A stretch of DNA of 43,240 bases from positions 1-43,240 of the forward strand of contig JAHEKY010000016.1 of NCBI GenBank assembly GCA_024644465.1, read 5' to 3'. Every line of letters begins with the position of its first letter. Positions within the stretch are counted from its first letter, which is position 1. This DNA is from Ilumatobacteraceae bacterium. GTDB lineage: Bacteria; Actinomycetota; Acidimicrobiia; Acidimicrobiales; Ilumatobacteraceae. A program made the position numbers and the translations under genes. Below the pieces are notes generated by a model. It had not been told where the DNA came from. It worked only from the letters and a program-made list of their open reading frames with translations, and searched no databases. Of the stretch, positions 7,679-16,303 are shown piece by piece.

Positions 7679-9928
7679 TCAGATCAGTGGCGTCGACGCC
7701 AGTGGGTCGGCGGTCCCGAGTTGATCGAGTGGGTCGACTGCGAAGCTGGGGTCGTGATGCCAGGTCGAAGTCGGTTGCGGGAGCGAGGACCGGTCGGGCC
7801 GATCGTCGACCGGCTCGAGCTTGGGCTTGAACGCCGTCGCGCGGATCTCGGTGATCGTCTCCATGCGGACCGAGTGGTCGTTCAGCAGCCCGGTGTGCGT
7901 CGATCCCGGGACGATGGTCACGTCGAGTTTCCGTGCGGCGCGCAGACGCGCGATCTCGGCGTCGAGTGCCAGGAACCGCTGGAGTCCGAGCACCGGCTCG
8001 GGGCTCGGCTGCCAGACCAACCGCCCGTGCTGCCTCTCGAGCGCGGTGAGGACGTCGATGTCGCGTGCCTCGAGCACGTCGGACACGAGGAGTGCCAGCG
8101 AGCCGGGGACCGGGCCGGTCGAGTCACTCCGTTCGGCGTCGTCGTCCAGCGCGACGACCGTGAGGTGCTCGAGGCGATCGCCGTCGAGGAGATGCCGGTA
8201 CGACCCGCGGAAGTCCTCCATCGTCGTCACCGGCCCGAACAGCGTGCACGTGCGGATCGGTGCCGGAACGAGCGGGGCGAAGCGCGACAGCAGCAGGTCG
8301 CCCGCGCCGTGGCCGATCAGGTGGATCTCGAAGGGGTTCTTCGTGAGGTTGTACTCGATCGACTTCGCGAGCAGCCGCGCGGCGCCATCGCGGCGGAGGC
8401 AGGCTGCCTCGGATCGGCGCTGGATCTGATTCCACATCGTCGGCACCGAGTAGGCCGCGGCGAGGAACTTCGCCATGGGCGCGCCGCCGACGCGGTCGTA
8501 GTACCACTCCAGGTCGGTGCCGACGACCTTTTCGTCCAGCCCGGCGTCGGCGTACAGCCGGCCCTGCATGTCGGCGAACCACGGGGTGTCCCACAGCAGG
8601 AAGATCGGGTAGATCTCGTTGGCGATCAGCTCGTCGCGGAGCGGGGCGAGCATGTCGACCGTGGCGCTCGTCGAGAAGTAGCCGCCGTCGGCGATGATCG
8701 CCAGACGGCGTGTCGACCAGCCGGCGGTCTGTTGGCGGAACAGGAAGAGCATGGTCTTCAGTGAGTCGAAGTTCATCCCGAAGCTCGTGCCGAGCGGCGC
8801 GAAGAGCCCGTCGTCACCGATCGTCACGATGTGCCGCCACATTCGCGAGTACGACGCGGGGCGGACCGCGTCGGCCGGCGCGACGGAGCCCGGCTTCGGC
8901 GCGGGCTCCGGCAGCGTGGTCGGCTTCGCCAGCTCGCCCTCTCCGCCGCCGGCGTCAGCGGAGGTCTCGCCGGACACGTCGAAGTCGAACTCGTCGTCGT
9001 CGTCGGGATCGCGCTGTGGGTCGAGGGCGGCGCGCAGCAGCGCCGCCTCGGAGACGTGCACCTGGCTCACGTACTTCGACGTGTGGACGAACCACACGTC
9101 CTGCGCGTTGACCGTGAAGTCCTCGTACGGAAGGAGTGCATACCCCTGGTCGCCCCACTCCTGGCCCCACGAGTTGTGGATCCACCAGCCGCGCTCGTCG
9201 TAGCCGACGATCACGAACGCGTGCCCGCCGAGCATCTTGCCGCCGTGCGGCTGGTTGATCACCGTCTGATCCGGCAGGTAGAGGTTGATCCACCCGACAT
9301 GGGTCTGCGCGCTGACGAACAGCGGATGATCGAGCAGGAGCGACCGCTTCATGCTCGTCACGTCCGAGGCGTCGATCCGCAGATACAGGCTGCCGGGTCG
9401 GCGGACGGCGTCGATCACGCGTCGCAGGCTCAGGCGGCCATGCTTCTCGCCGTGTTCGTCGCCGGACTCGTAGGGCCACTCGATCTCGCGTGCGACGCCG
9501 CTCTTGCGCCATCCCTTCAACGCACCGCGCAGCGTCGAGCCCTGTTCGTAGTCGGCGCGGTCGTAGACCTGCGCCATCTCGTACATCATCCGGCGGCTGA
9601 CGGTGCGGTCGGCCCGTTCGGCCGTGGACAACTCGTGCCAGCGCTCGGCGACGTCTTTGCGCAGGTGATAGTCGGCGATCGCGGCCAGCGCGAACCCGAC
9701 GCACTCCTCGCCGCGCTGGTACCAGGTCGGATCGGCGAGGGTGCGATAGTTCGTCACCGAGTGCTGGTCCTTGAACGGCACATCCTGACGCAGCAGGCCG
9801 CGCAGGTGGTTCTCCGCATCCTCGAGCGTGTCGTCGGGGCTCAGGTCGTCGGGTGGGAAGGGCCGATCGCGGGGGTCGTAGGTGTCGGCAAAGACCTGAC
9901 CATGGAAATCGTCGTCGCGCTCGGACAT
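7679..9928 (-). CDS. Papain-like (C1) peptidase fused to a degenerate alpha/beta-hydrolase domain
   Basis: A 749-residue two-domain protein without a signal peptide. Residues ~45-285 form a C1 papain-type cysteine peptidase. The likely triad is Cys76 (RGEECVGFA), His236 (LGGHAFVIVGY) and Asn252 (HNSWG), with Gln71 as oxyanion candidate. An acidic, Pro-rich linker (about 305-355) follows. Residues ~360-700 resemble an alpha/beta hydrolase: a nucleophile-elbow-like IGHGAG at 538-543 and a late His678 (STHTGLLND). At position 541, where a Ser nucleophile is expected, there is Gly (codon GGC), so the lipase half is probably catalytically dead. The start at 9928 has an AAGGCGGA Shine-Dalgarno. It may be proteolytic, with the hydrolase half as a binding domain. 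Confidence 0.82.
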   Translation of the reverse strand: MSERDDDFHGQVFADTYDPRDRPFPPDDLSPDDTLEDAENHLRGLLRQDVPFKDQHSVTNYRTLADPTWYQRGEECVGFALAAIADYHLRKDVAERWHELSTAERADRTVSRRMMYEMAQVYDRADYEQGSTLRGALKGWRKSGVAREIEWPYESGDEHGEKHGRLSLRRVIDAVRRPGSLYLRIDASDVTSMKRSLLLDHPLFVSAQTHVGWINLYLPDQTVINQPHGGKMLGGHAFVIVGYDERGWWIHNSWGQEWGDQGYALLPYEDFTVNAQDVWFVHTSKYVSQVHVSEAALLRAALDPQRDPDDDDEFDFDVSGETSADAGGGEGELAKPTTLPEPAPKPGSVAPADAVRPASYSRMWRHIVTIGDDGLFAPLGTSFGMNFDSLKTMLFLFRQQTAGWSTRRLAIIADGGYFSTSATVDMLAPLRDELIANEIYPIFLLWDTPWFADMQGRLYADAGLDEKVVGTDLEWYYDRVGGAPMAKFLAAAYSVPTMWNQIQRRSEAACLRRDGAARLLAKSIEYNLTKNPFEIHLIGHGAGDLLLSRFAPLVPAPIRTCTLFGPVTTMEDFRGSYRHLLDGDRLEHLTVVALDDDAERSDSTGPVPGSLALLVSDVLEARDIDVLTALERQHGRLVWQPSPEPVLGLQRFLALDAEIARLRAARKLDVTIVPGSTHTGLLNDHSVRMETITEIRATAFKPKLEPVDDRPDRSSLPQPTSTWHHDPSFAVDPLDQLGTADPLASTPLI

Positions 9929-9968
9929 GGGTGGTTCCGCCTTTCCGTTGTCGTCGCGAGGTTCCAAA

Positions 9969-12833
9969 CTAGTCGATCGACTCTTGCCCTCGTCCAGGGT
10001 GGTCCGGCGCGGGTGCGGGCTCAGTGGTGCCGCGCGCGATGATCTGCCGCAACGCGTCGTCGGCCGCCGCGATCGCGTCGTGGACGTCCATCGGCGCGAT
10101 GCGCTCCTCCGCGCCGCCCGGGTCCTTGGCGAGGAATTGTCCGGTCCGCTCGAAGTGCTCGACGACCCAGAGCGGCTGCTCGACGCCGGTCTCCTCGTAG
10201 TACCGCCCGGCAACGGCGAGCAGCCGTCTCGCCAGCATGCGATCGTCGGTCAGCGATGCCGCGAGTTGGAGGATCCAGAACTTTGCAGCCTGGTACCAGT
10301 GGGCGTCCGGTTCGGCGAGCGCGGAGGAGAGGCGGCGCGCGGCGTCTTCGATCGCCCCGTCGACGATGTCGGCGAGCGCGAGCATCATGTCGACACTGTT
10401 GACGCCGGGTCGTACCCCGAGCGTGTCGAAATCGGAGCGGGACTCCTCGAGCAGGGTGCGTGCCTCCTTCGTGGTGCCGAGGTGGATGTTCAACTCGCCG
10501 AGTCCGGAACGGCCGAGCGCGACGCCATACGTGCTTCCCGCCGCGGCGGCTTCTTCGAGTGCCTCGGTGAACAGTGCCGCGGCCTGTGCGTAGCGACCGG
10601 CGTCCTTGTGCCCGAATCCGATCGTGGCGAGCGCGAGCGTGGCCGGCTCACCGGCGGCCCGGTACTGCTCGACCGCCTCGTGCAGCGTCGCCTCCCCCTC
10701 GTCGGCGCGGCCGAGGTCGTTGAGGAGGTTGCCGAGGTTGTTGAGCGCCGCTGCCAGCCGCCCCGGGTCACCGATGCGCCGACGGATCTCGACCTCGCGC
10801 ATCAGCATCGTGGCACCGGCCTCCGGGTTCGCCCAGGAGCCGAGCAACAGCGAGTAGGCGTGCAGCGTGGCCGCGAGCACCTCGTCGGGCAGGTCGGGTT
10901 CGTCCTCGAACAGTTCCTGGCACCAATCGATGCCTTCGACGAAGGTGCCGCTCGCGTACCACAGGTAGCCGATCGAGCTGATGATCCGGGCTGCCTCGAC
11001 GTTGTGGTGGTTGTCGATCGCGAAGCGGAGGGCGGCGCGAACGTTCTCGACGTCACGGTCGAGAGCGGCCAACGCCTCGGCGAGCTGGTCGCTGCGCCAC
11101 ATCCGTTCCAGCTCGGCGCACCGCGCGACGTAGAAGTCGGCGTGGGCGATCGCGATCGCCTCGTCCTCGTGATGCTCGGTGACCTTCGTCGCGCCGTAGT
11201 GGCGCATGCTCTCCAGAAGGCGGTACCACGTTGCGCCGTCGCCGCGATCCTCCGGGACCAGCATCGACTTGTCGATCAACGCGACGATGTGGTCGAGCAC
11301 GTCGAGCGCATCGACGTCGTCGCCGGCGCACACGTGCTCGGCGGCGGCGATGTCGAATGTCCCGGAGAAGACGCTGGCACGGCGGAAGACGGCCTGTTCG
11401 GCCGCGGTCAGGTGCTCATAGCTCCAGTCGATCGTCGCGGCGAGCGTCCGGTGGCGCTCGAGGGCACCGCGCGATGCGCCGGCGAGCAGGCGGAAGCGCT
11501 CGTCGAGGCGGGCGGCGATCTGTTCGGGTGACAACGCCCGCAATCGCGCCGCGGCGAGTTCGAGTGCGAGCGGGATCCCGTCGAGCCGGACGCAGATCGC
11601 GACGACCGCGTCGACGTTCTCCGCGGTGAGTTCGAAGTCGGCCCGGGCCAGCATCGCCCGCTCGCTGAAGAGCCGGACAGCATCGGTGTTGCGGACCGCC
11701 TTCAGATCGGTGGGGCGCGCTCGCGAGGACGGCTTGACCCAGTGCGGCAGCCCCAGGCCGGCGGCCGGCTCCTCCGCGGTCGGCGCCGGCGTCTGGAGCG
11801 ATGGCACGCGATAGCCGACCTCACCGCTGCTGTTGAGGCGTTCCCGGCTCGTCGCGAGGATCTTCAGCCCGTCGCACTCCCGCAACAGCTGGTCGACGAT
11901 CGGGGCGACGTCCTCGATGAGGTGCTCGCAGTTGTCGAGCACGAGGAGCAGTCGTTGGCTGCCGATTTTCGTCGTGATCGTGGCGATGAACTCGATCTCG
12001 GGCATCTCGCGCGCACCGATGTTGACCGCGATCTCGTCACAGATGAACTGCGGGTCGGCGACGGCCGCCAACTCGACGAAGCGAATGCCGTCGGGAAAGA
12101 ACTCCAGTGAGTCGGCGGCGACCTGCAGTGCGAGTCGCGTCTTGCCCGCCCCGCCCGCGCCCATCATCGTCACCAGCCGGTGGTCGCGCAGCAGCGCACC
12201 GACATCGGCGAGTTCCCGTTCCCGGCCGACGAAGCTGGTCAGCTGCGGTGGCAGGTTGATCGGCGGGCCTTCGAGCGTGCGGAGCGGCGCGAAGCCATCG
12301 GCGAGCTCCGGGTGGCGGATCTGGAAGATGTGTTCCGGACGCAGGAGGTCCTTCAGCCGGTGCTCGCCGAAGTCGACCAGCGTCGTCGCGTCCGGGAGTG
12401 AGTGCTCGACGAGCCGGGCCGTCGCGCCCGACACGATGATCTGGCCCCCGTGCGCCGACGACATCAGCCGCGCTGCCCGGTTGACGACGGCGCCGAAGTA
12501 GTCGCCGTCGCGCGCGGTGGCGGTACCGGTGTGCAGTCCCATCCGAATCCGGATCGTGATCTCGCCACACGGTTCGAGCAGTCGACGTTGCGTCTCGATC
12601 GCCGCGTTGAGTGCGTCGTGTGGCGACTCGAACGCGACGGCGAAGCTGTCACCGGCCGTCGTGAAGATGTAGCCGTCGTGGGCCGCCATCACCGCACGCA
12701 GGCGACGGTCGTGCTCGGCGAGGGCGGCGTCCATCGCCTCCGGCTCGCGCTCCCAGAGGCTGGTCGACCCCTCGAGGTCGGTGAAGAGGAACGTGATCTC
12801 TCCCGACGGAGCCGGCGCGTCGCCCCCGGTCAC
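9969..12833 (-). CDS. Class III adenylate/guanylate cyclase - AAA/NB-ARC-like ATPase - TPR regulator
   Basis: A 954-residue signalling protein. The N-terminal class III nucleotide cyclase domain (residues ~10-180) has both metal-binding aspartates, D19 in FTDLEGST and D62 in GDSFAVAF, and the NRAARL helix, so catalysis is plausible. A STAND-type ATPase follows, with Walker A GAGGAGKT (lysine 231) and Walker B LLLVLD (Asp300). The C-terminal ~350 residues are helical TPR-like repeats. No LuxR-type DNA-binding domain follows, unlike many actinobacterial relatives. The GTG at 12833 has an ACGGAGG Shine-Dalgarno 5 nt upstream; a longer frame would run into the divergent repeat-protein gene. It probably integrates a bound ligand or protein with cNMP production. 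Confidence 0.9.
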   Translation of the reverse strand: MTGGDAPAPSGEITFLFTDLEGSTSLWEREPEAMDAALAEHDRRLRAVMAAHDGYIFTTAGDSFAVAFESPHDALNAAIETQRRLLEPCGEITIRIRMGLHTGTATARDGDYFGAVVNRAARLMSSAHGGQIIVSGATARLVEHSLPDATTLVDFGEHRLKDLLRPEHIFQIRHPELADGFAPLRTLEGPPINLPPQLTSFVGRERELADVGALLRDHRLVTMMGAGGAGKTRLALQVAADSLEFFPDGIRFVELAAVADPQFICDEIAVNIGAREMPEIEFIATITTKIGSQRLLLVLDNCEHLIEDVAPIVDQLLRECDGLKILATSRERLNSSGEVGYRVPSLQTPAPTAEEPAAGLGLPHWVKPSSRARPTDLKAVRNTDAVRLFSERAMLARADFELTAENVDAVVAICVRLDGIPLALELAAARLRALSPEQIAARLDERFRLLAGASRGALERHRTLAATIDWSYEHLTAAEQAVFRRASVFSGTFDIAAAEHVCAGDDVDALDVLDHIVALIDKSMLVPEDRGDGATWYRLLESMRHYGATKVTEHHEDEAIAIAHADFYVARCAELERMWRSDQLAEALAALDRDVENVRAALRFAIDNHHNVEAARIISSIGYLWYASGTFVEGIDWCQELFEDEPDLPDEVLAATLHAYSLLLGSWANPEAGATMLMREVEIRRRIGDPGRLAAALNNLGNLLNDLGRADEGEATLHEAVEQYRAAGEPATLALATIGFGHKDAGRYAQAAALFTEALEEAAAAGSTYGVALGRSGLGELNIHLGTTKEARTLLEESRSDFDTLGVRPGVNSVDMMLALADIVDGAIEDAARRLSSALAEPDAHWYQAAKFWILQLAASLTDDRMLARRLLAVAGRYYEETGVEQPLWVVEHFERTGQFLAKDPGGAEERIAPMDVHDAIAAADDALRQIIARGTTEPAPAPDHPGRGQESID

Positions 12834-12998
12834 CGCGCCTCCGTCTTCCGCATCGCGCCCATTGTTCCATTCCTGGCGGGGCCTCCCCGCAACGCCGCAC
12901 CCTTGTGCGTCCTCCGGCGCGCGTGTCAGACTTGACCCGGCGGGTTCTGGGGGATTTCTGGCGGTCGCCGTCCGTACACCTAGAGGAACGAGCGGGAT

Positions 12999-13529
12999 GT
13001 GATTACGAAGCGGAGCAAGAAACGTGAGATCCGCGACCTGCAACGGTTGTTGATCTCACTCGGATATCTGCGGATCACGAAGAAGTCGCAGAGCGGATGG
13101 TGGGGTCCGGAGACGCAGTCGGCGGTTCGCATGGCGTACGCCGGGCTCGGCTGGGACCATCCCAAGAAGGGGAAGTGGGTGAGTTCGGCTGCGCTGGCAG
13201 CGCTCGCCGCGGCGGAGCACCATCACCACATCGACGGCTCGTCGCACACCGGCGACGGGTCGATGCACACCGGCGGCGGCGGTTCGCATGCCGGTGGTCC
13301 TGGTTCGCACGCTGGTGGTCCTGGTTCGCACGCTGGTGGTCCTGGTTCGCACGCTGGTGGTCCTGGTTCGCACGCTGGTGGTCCTGGTTCGCATGCCGGT
13401 GGTCCTGGTTCGCACGCTGGTGGTCCTGGTTCGCACGCGGGTGGTCCGGGTTCGCACGCGGGTGGTCCGGGTTCGCATGCCGGTGGACCGGGCAGTCATG
13501 CCGGCAGCGGCGGCTCCGTGGACTGGTAG
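12999..13529 (+). CDS. Peptidoglycan-binding-like domain with ten SHAGGPG repeats
   Basis: A 176-residue protein of unknown function. Residues ~10-50 resemble a peptidoglycan-binding domain 1 helix bundle: LQRLLISLGYL followed by WWGPETQSAV. Four consecutive histidines sit at 74-77. Two looser units (SSHTGDG, SMHTGGG) then lead into ten exact copies of the heptapeptide SHAGGPG (residues 96-165), ending SGGSVDW. There is no signal peptide or membrane segment. The tail would be flexible and rich in regularly spaced His, compatible with metal binding or phase separation; neither is shown. GTG at 12999 with a GAGG 12 nt upstream is the likely start. It is divergent from the cyclase regulator. Confidence 0.75.
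   Translation: MITKRSKKREIRDLQRLLISLGYLRITKKSQSGWWGPETQSAVRMAYAGLGWDHPKKGKWVSSAALAALAAAEHHHHIDGSSHTGDGSMHTGGGGSHAGGPGSHAGGPGSHAGGPGSHAGGPGSHAGGPGSHAGGPGSHAGGPGSHAGGPGSHAGGPGSHAGGPGSHAGSGGSVDW
13284..13493 (+). repeat. Ten tandem 21-bp repeats encoding SHAGGPG
   Basis: Ten in-frame 21-nt units, each encoding SHAGGPG. Middle copies are identical at the DNA level (tcgcacgctggtggtcctgg plus t). The outer copies carry synonymous changes (gcatgccgg, gcgggtgg, ccggg). The pattern fits replication slippage with purifying selection on the peptide. Copy number may vary between strains. Confidence 0.95.
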
Positions 13530-13559
13530 CGCAGCAGCCACCAGCGCTCGGCCGTTCTG

Positions 13560-14387
13560 TCAACCCGCCGCGACCGCGCACGCCGTCGGGTTCGACGCGA
13601 GCCAGTCCGCGATCTCTGCGGCGGGGCTGAGCGGTCGGCCCGCTTTCCACGCATCGAGGTACGGGTGGGGCCACACGACGCCGCGCCGTACCGACCACTC
13701 CGGCCGGGGGCACGGCGGCGAGATCCCGAAATGGACGTGGCATGCGGACGCGCGACCGGTGTCGCCGACCGTCCCGAGGGGCAGACCTGCGAGGATCCGC
13801 TGCCCGACGCCGAGGCCCTCGGCGATCGTGGCGAAGTGGGCGAGGTAGTAGCGGACACCGTCGTCACCCCGGATCGCCACCGAGCGGCCGCCTCGCGTCG
13901 CGGGGTCGTCGACTTCCGGCGACCACGCGTCGATGGTGCGGACCTCGAGCACCTCGCCATTGACGGGGCTGACGATCGTCGCCCCGCACCCACCGACGAC
14001 GAAGATGTCCGTCGCCGGGTAGGTCGAGTGGGTCGGGTTCCAACCCGCGAGGTCGGGCTGCGCGATCGGCACGACATACGGCGTCGTGGTCGGGACACTG
14101 ACGCGCGTCGCAGCGGTCTCCGCCGTCGCGGCGGTGGCGACGGCCGACCGCTCGAACGGCTCCGGCTGGAACCCGATCGGTTCGACGGTGGTCGGCGCGG
14201 CGGTGGTCCGCGCGACGGTGCTCGGTGGAATCGTCGAGTCCGCTTGCGCCGACCCGGCTGTCGTCGCCGGCTCGGACACGACCAGCGGTTGCTCACCCGT
14301 CGAGTCGGCGCAGCCGGCCGCGGCGAGCAGGAACGGGGCGAGCGCACAGAACCCACGCCGCAACGGGTGCAACGCGGCGGCGACCAT
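13560..14387 (-). CDS. M23 (LytM-like) metallopeptidase lipoprotein
   Basis: A 275-residue predicted lipoprotein: basic start, hydrophobic stretch and a lipobox-like AAGC with Cys26. A Thr/Ala/Pro-rich linker (about 30-110) leads to an M23 peptidase domain. H120 and D127 (THSTYPATDIF), H184 and the HVHFG motif (H217, H219) are likely zinc ligands and catalytic residues. The variant HxxxxxxD spacing is typical of a subset of actinobacterial M23 proteins. It probably hydrolyses peptidoglycan cross-links outside the membrane. A TAGAGT -10 box lies 6 nt before the ATG, suggesting a leaderless mRNA. It is convergent with the SHAGGPG protein gene. Confidence 0.85.
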   Translation of the reverse strand: MVAAALHPLRRGFCALAPFLLAAAGCADSTGEQPLVVSEPATTAGSAQADSTIPPSTVARTTAAPTTVEPIGFQPEPFERSAVATAATAETAATRVSVPTTTPYVVPIAQPDLAGWNPTHSTYPATDIFVVGGCGATIVSPVNGEVLEVRTIDAWSPEVDDPATRGGRSVAIRGDDGVRYYLAHFATIAEGLGVGQRILAGLPLGTVGDTGRASACHVHFGISPPCPRPEWSVRRGVVWPHPYLDAWKAGRPLSPAAEIADWLASNPTACAVAAG

Positions 14388-14393
14388 CGCGGA

Positions 14394-14399
14394 ACTCTA
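14394..14399 (-). promoter_or_regulatory. -10 box of predicted leaderless promoter (TAGAGT) for the M23 gene
   Basis: TAGAGT on the minus strand, exactly 6 nt before the ATG at 14387. No Shine-Dalgarno is present. Confidence 0.5.
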
Positions 14400-14434
14400 A
14401 CGACCCCGCTCACGGGCACCAGCGGTCGCCTTGC

Positions 14435-14440
14435 TAGAAC
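14435..14440 (+). promoter_or_regulatory. -10 box of predicted leaderless promoter (TAGAAC) for the MaoC-like gene
   Basis: TAGAAC lies exactly 6 nt before the ATG at 14447, which favours that codon over the GTG at 14441. Confidence 0.45.
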
Positions 14441-14446
14441 GTGCAC

Positions 14447-14896
14447 ATGGTGTCGATCTACTTCGAGGACCTCACTCCGGGGCGCGTCTTCGAGCTCGGT
14501 TCGGTGACCGTCACGAAGGAGGCGATCATCGAATTCGCCACCCGCTACGACCCCCAGCCGTTCCACGTCGACGAGGACGCCGCGCGGGAGTCCTCGTTCG
14601 GTGGTCTGATCGCGAGCGGCTGGCACACCGGGTCGCTCTGGATGCGGCTCTTCGCGGACGGCGTGCTCGCCGAGACCGACAGTCGCGGCTCGCCGGGGAT
14701 CGAGGAGCTGCGGTGGCGGGCGCCCGTCCGGCCGGGCGACACGTTGCACGGGACGTCGACGATCATCGCGGCCGCGCCGTCGGATCGCGACTCGACCAGG
14801 GGGACGGCGGTCGTCGAGTCGACGATGACGAACCAGGACGGCGTCGTCGTCATGACGCTGCGCAGCCGGGGCATGTTCGGCCGCCGGCCGACCTGA
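14447..14896 (+). CDS. MaoC-like (hot-dog fold) dehydratase
   Basis: A 149-residue single-domain hot-dog protein of the MaoC/(R)-specific enoyl-CoA hydratase family. The catalytic-type region FATRYDPQPFHVDEDAA is followed by FGGLIASGWHT, the usual hydratase-2 signature. It would hydrate a trans-2-enoyl-CoA or related thioester; members are also found as thioesterase-like proteins. The ATG at 14447 fits the leaderless promoter. A GTG at 14441 is in frame and gives only two extra residues. It stands alone, so its pathway cannot be inferred. Confidence 0.87.
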   Translation: MVSIYFEDLTPGRVFELGSVTVTKEAIIEFATRYDPQPFHVDEDAARESSFGGLIASGWHTGSLWMRLFADGVLAETDSRGSPGIEELRWRAPVRPGDTLHGTSTIIAAAPSDRDSTRGTAVVESTMTNQDGVVVMTLRSRGMFGRRPT

Positions 14897-14983
14897 CGCC
14901 GACGACCGGGACTCGACGGGCGGTGACGTGATCGGTACGTTGGCGGCGGGTCGGCACCGGGTCGATCCCGGAAGGATGCGTTC

Positions 14984-16285
14984 GTGCTGCTACGTCTGAA
15001 GAAGATTCAGGAGGATCTGCGCAGCAGCCTGTTCTTCATCCCGATGCTGTGCGTGCTCGGCGGCGTCGCGTTGGCCGTCGTGATGCTCGGCGTCGACGAC
15101 CGGTACGACGGGCTGCCGAGCCGGCTCACCGCGACCGTCGACAGCTCGCGGGGGGTGCTGACCGTCGTCGCGAGTGCGACGTTGTCGTTCGCGGGCATCG
15201 CCTTCTCGGTCAGCCTGCTGCTGATCTCGCTCGCGTCGAGCCAGTTCTCGCCCAGGGTCGTCCACGGCCTGTTCCGCGATCGGTTCACGAAGCGGGTGAT
15301 GGGTGTCGTCGTCGGGACATTCACGTACTGCCTCGTCGTGATGCGCGCCGTCAGGGGTCCGCTCGAGGATTCCGGCTCGCCCGTGATCCCGAGCATCTCG
15401 ACACTCGTCGCCGTTCTGCTCGGCGTCGTGTCCGTGTTGTCGATCATCGCGTTCATCAGCCACAGCGCGCACTCGATGGACGTGTCGAAGATCCTCCACG
15501 ACGTCACGCGTGACACGATCGACCGGATCAAGCAGACCTGGCCGGAAGTCACCGACGACGACGAGGACGACCACGACGAATCGGAGGTGGACCTCACCGA
15601 ACCGAGCGGCGAGTCGAAGGCCATCGCGTTCGACCGCCACGGCTGGGTGCAGCAGGTCGACTACGACGCACTGTTCGAGGTACTGGCCGACGGTGCGACG
15701 CTGCGGCTCGACACCGCCCCGGGGCGCTACGCGATCCCCAACACGCCGCTGTGCACGATCTGGCCGCCGCCGGAGGACCCCGAACTCGTCGGCAAGGCCG
15801 TCGCCGCCGCGATCATCATCGGCGAGACCCGCACGACGCAGCAAGACGCCGCGTACGGGCTGCGCCAACTCGTCGATGTCGCGTTGAAGGCGCTCTCTCC
15901 GGGGGTGAACGACCCGACGACCGCACAGGATGCGCTGTTCCATCTCGCCGCGGTCGTGCAGGAGATGCTCGTCCGCGAACAGCCGCGCCGCGGGCTCAGC
16001 CGGGATGACGGTCGGCGACTGCTGCTGCCGCGGCTGACCAGCCACGAGGAGGCGATCGAGGAGGCGTTCGACGAGGTTCGCCTCGCCGCGGCCGGGTTGC
16101 CCACCGTGCTGACCTATCTCCTCGAGATCATCTACTTGCTGTCGCTGTCGTTGGCCGAGGACTCCGAGGTGCGCACCGCGCTGACCCGCCAGGCCGAACT
16201 GATCGTCGAGTCGATCGATTCGAACGTCCCCGACCGGGACCGGGACCGGGTGCGCGCGGAGTACCGAGAACGCTTCGAGAACTGA
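14984..16285 (+). CDS. DUF2254 family membrane protein
   Basis: A 433-residue predicted membrane protein. Four helices lie in the first ~170 residues (about 18-38, 62-86, 110-130, 140-162), followed by a long cytosolic domain of about 260 residues. The conserved sequence FAGIAFSVSLLLISLASSQFS and the YGLRQLVDVALKALSPGVNDPTTA stretch are typical of DUF2254, a family of unknown function. The GTG start has a GGAAGG Shine-Dalgarno at about 14970. It ends 18 bp from the convergent unknown gene. Confidence 0.85.
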   Translation: MLLRLKKIQEDLRSSLFFIPMLCVLGGVALAVVMLGVDDRYDGLPSRLTATVDSSRGVLTVVASATLSFAGIAFSVSLLLISLASSQFSPRVVHGLFRDRFTKRVMGVVVGTFTYCLVVMRAVRGPLEDSGSPVIPSISTLVAVLLGVVSVLSIIAFISHSAHSMDVSKILHDVTRDTIDRIKQTWPEVTDDDEDDHDESEVDLTEPSGESKAIAFDRHGWVQQVDYDALFEVLADGATLRLDTAPGRYAIPNTPLCTIWPPPEDPELVGKAVAAAIIIGETRTTQQDAAYGLRQLVDVALKALSPGVNDPTTAQDALFHLAAVVQEMLVREQPRRGLSRDDGRRLLLPRLTSHEEAIEEAFDEVRLAAAGLPTVLTYLLEIIYLLSLSLAEDSEVRTALTRQAELIVESIDSNVPDRDRDRVRAEYRERFEN

Positions 16286-16303
16286 GTCGCGCGACGCGCA
16301 ACG

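Noticed and set aside
8831-10042. Plus-strand frame opposite the protease fusion
   Set aside because: The minus-strand protein has clear catalytic motifs and a Shine-Dalgarno; this frame has neither.
12834-13043. N-terminal extension of the cyclase regulator
   Set aside because: It would overlap the divergent SHAGGPG gene and lacks a ribosome site, while the GTG at 12833 has ACGGAGG.
13284-13493. Regular repeats that could suggest a CRISPR array
   Set aside because: The 21-bp units are contiguous with no spacers and encode an in-frame peptide repeat.
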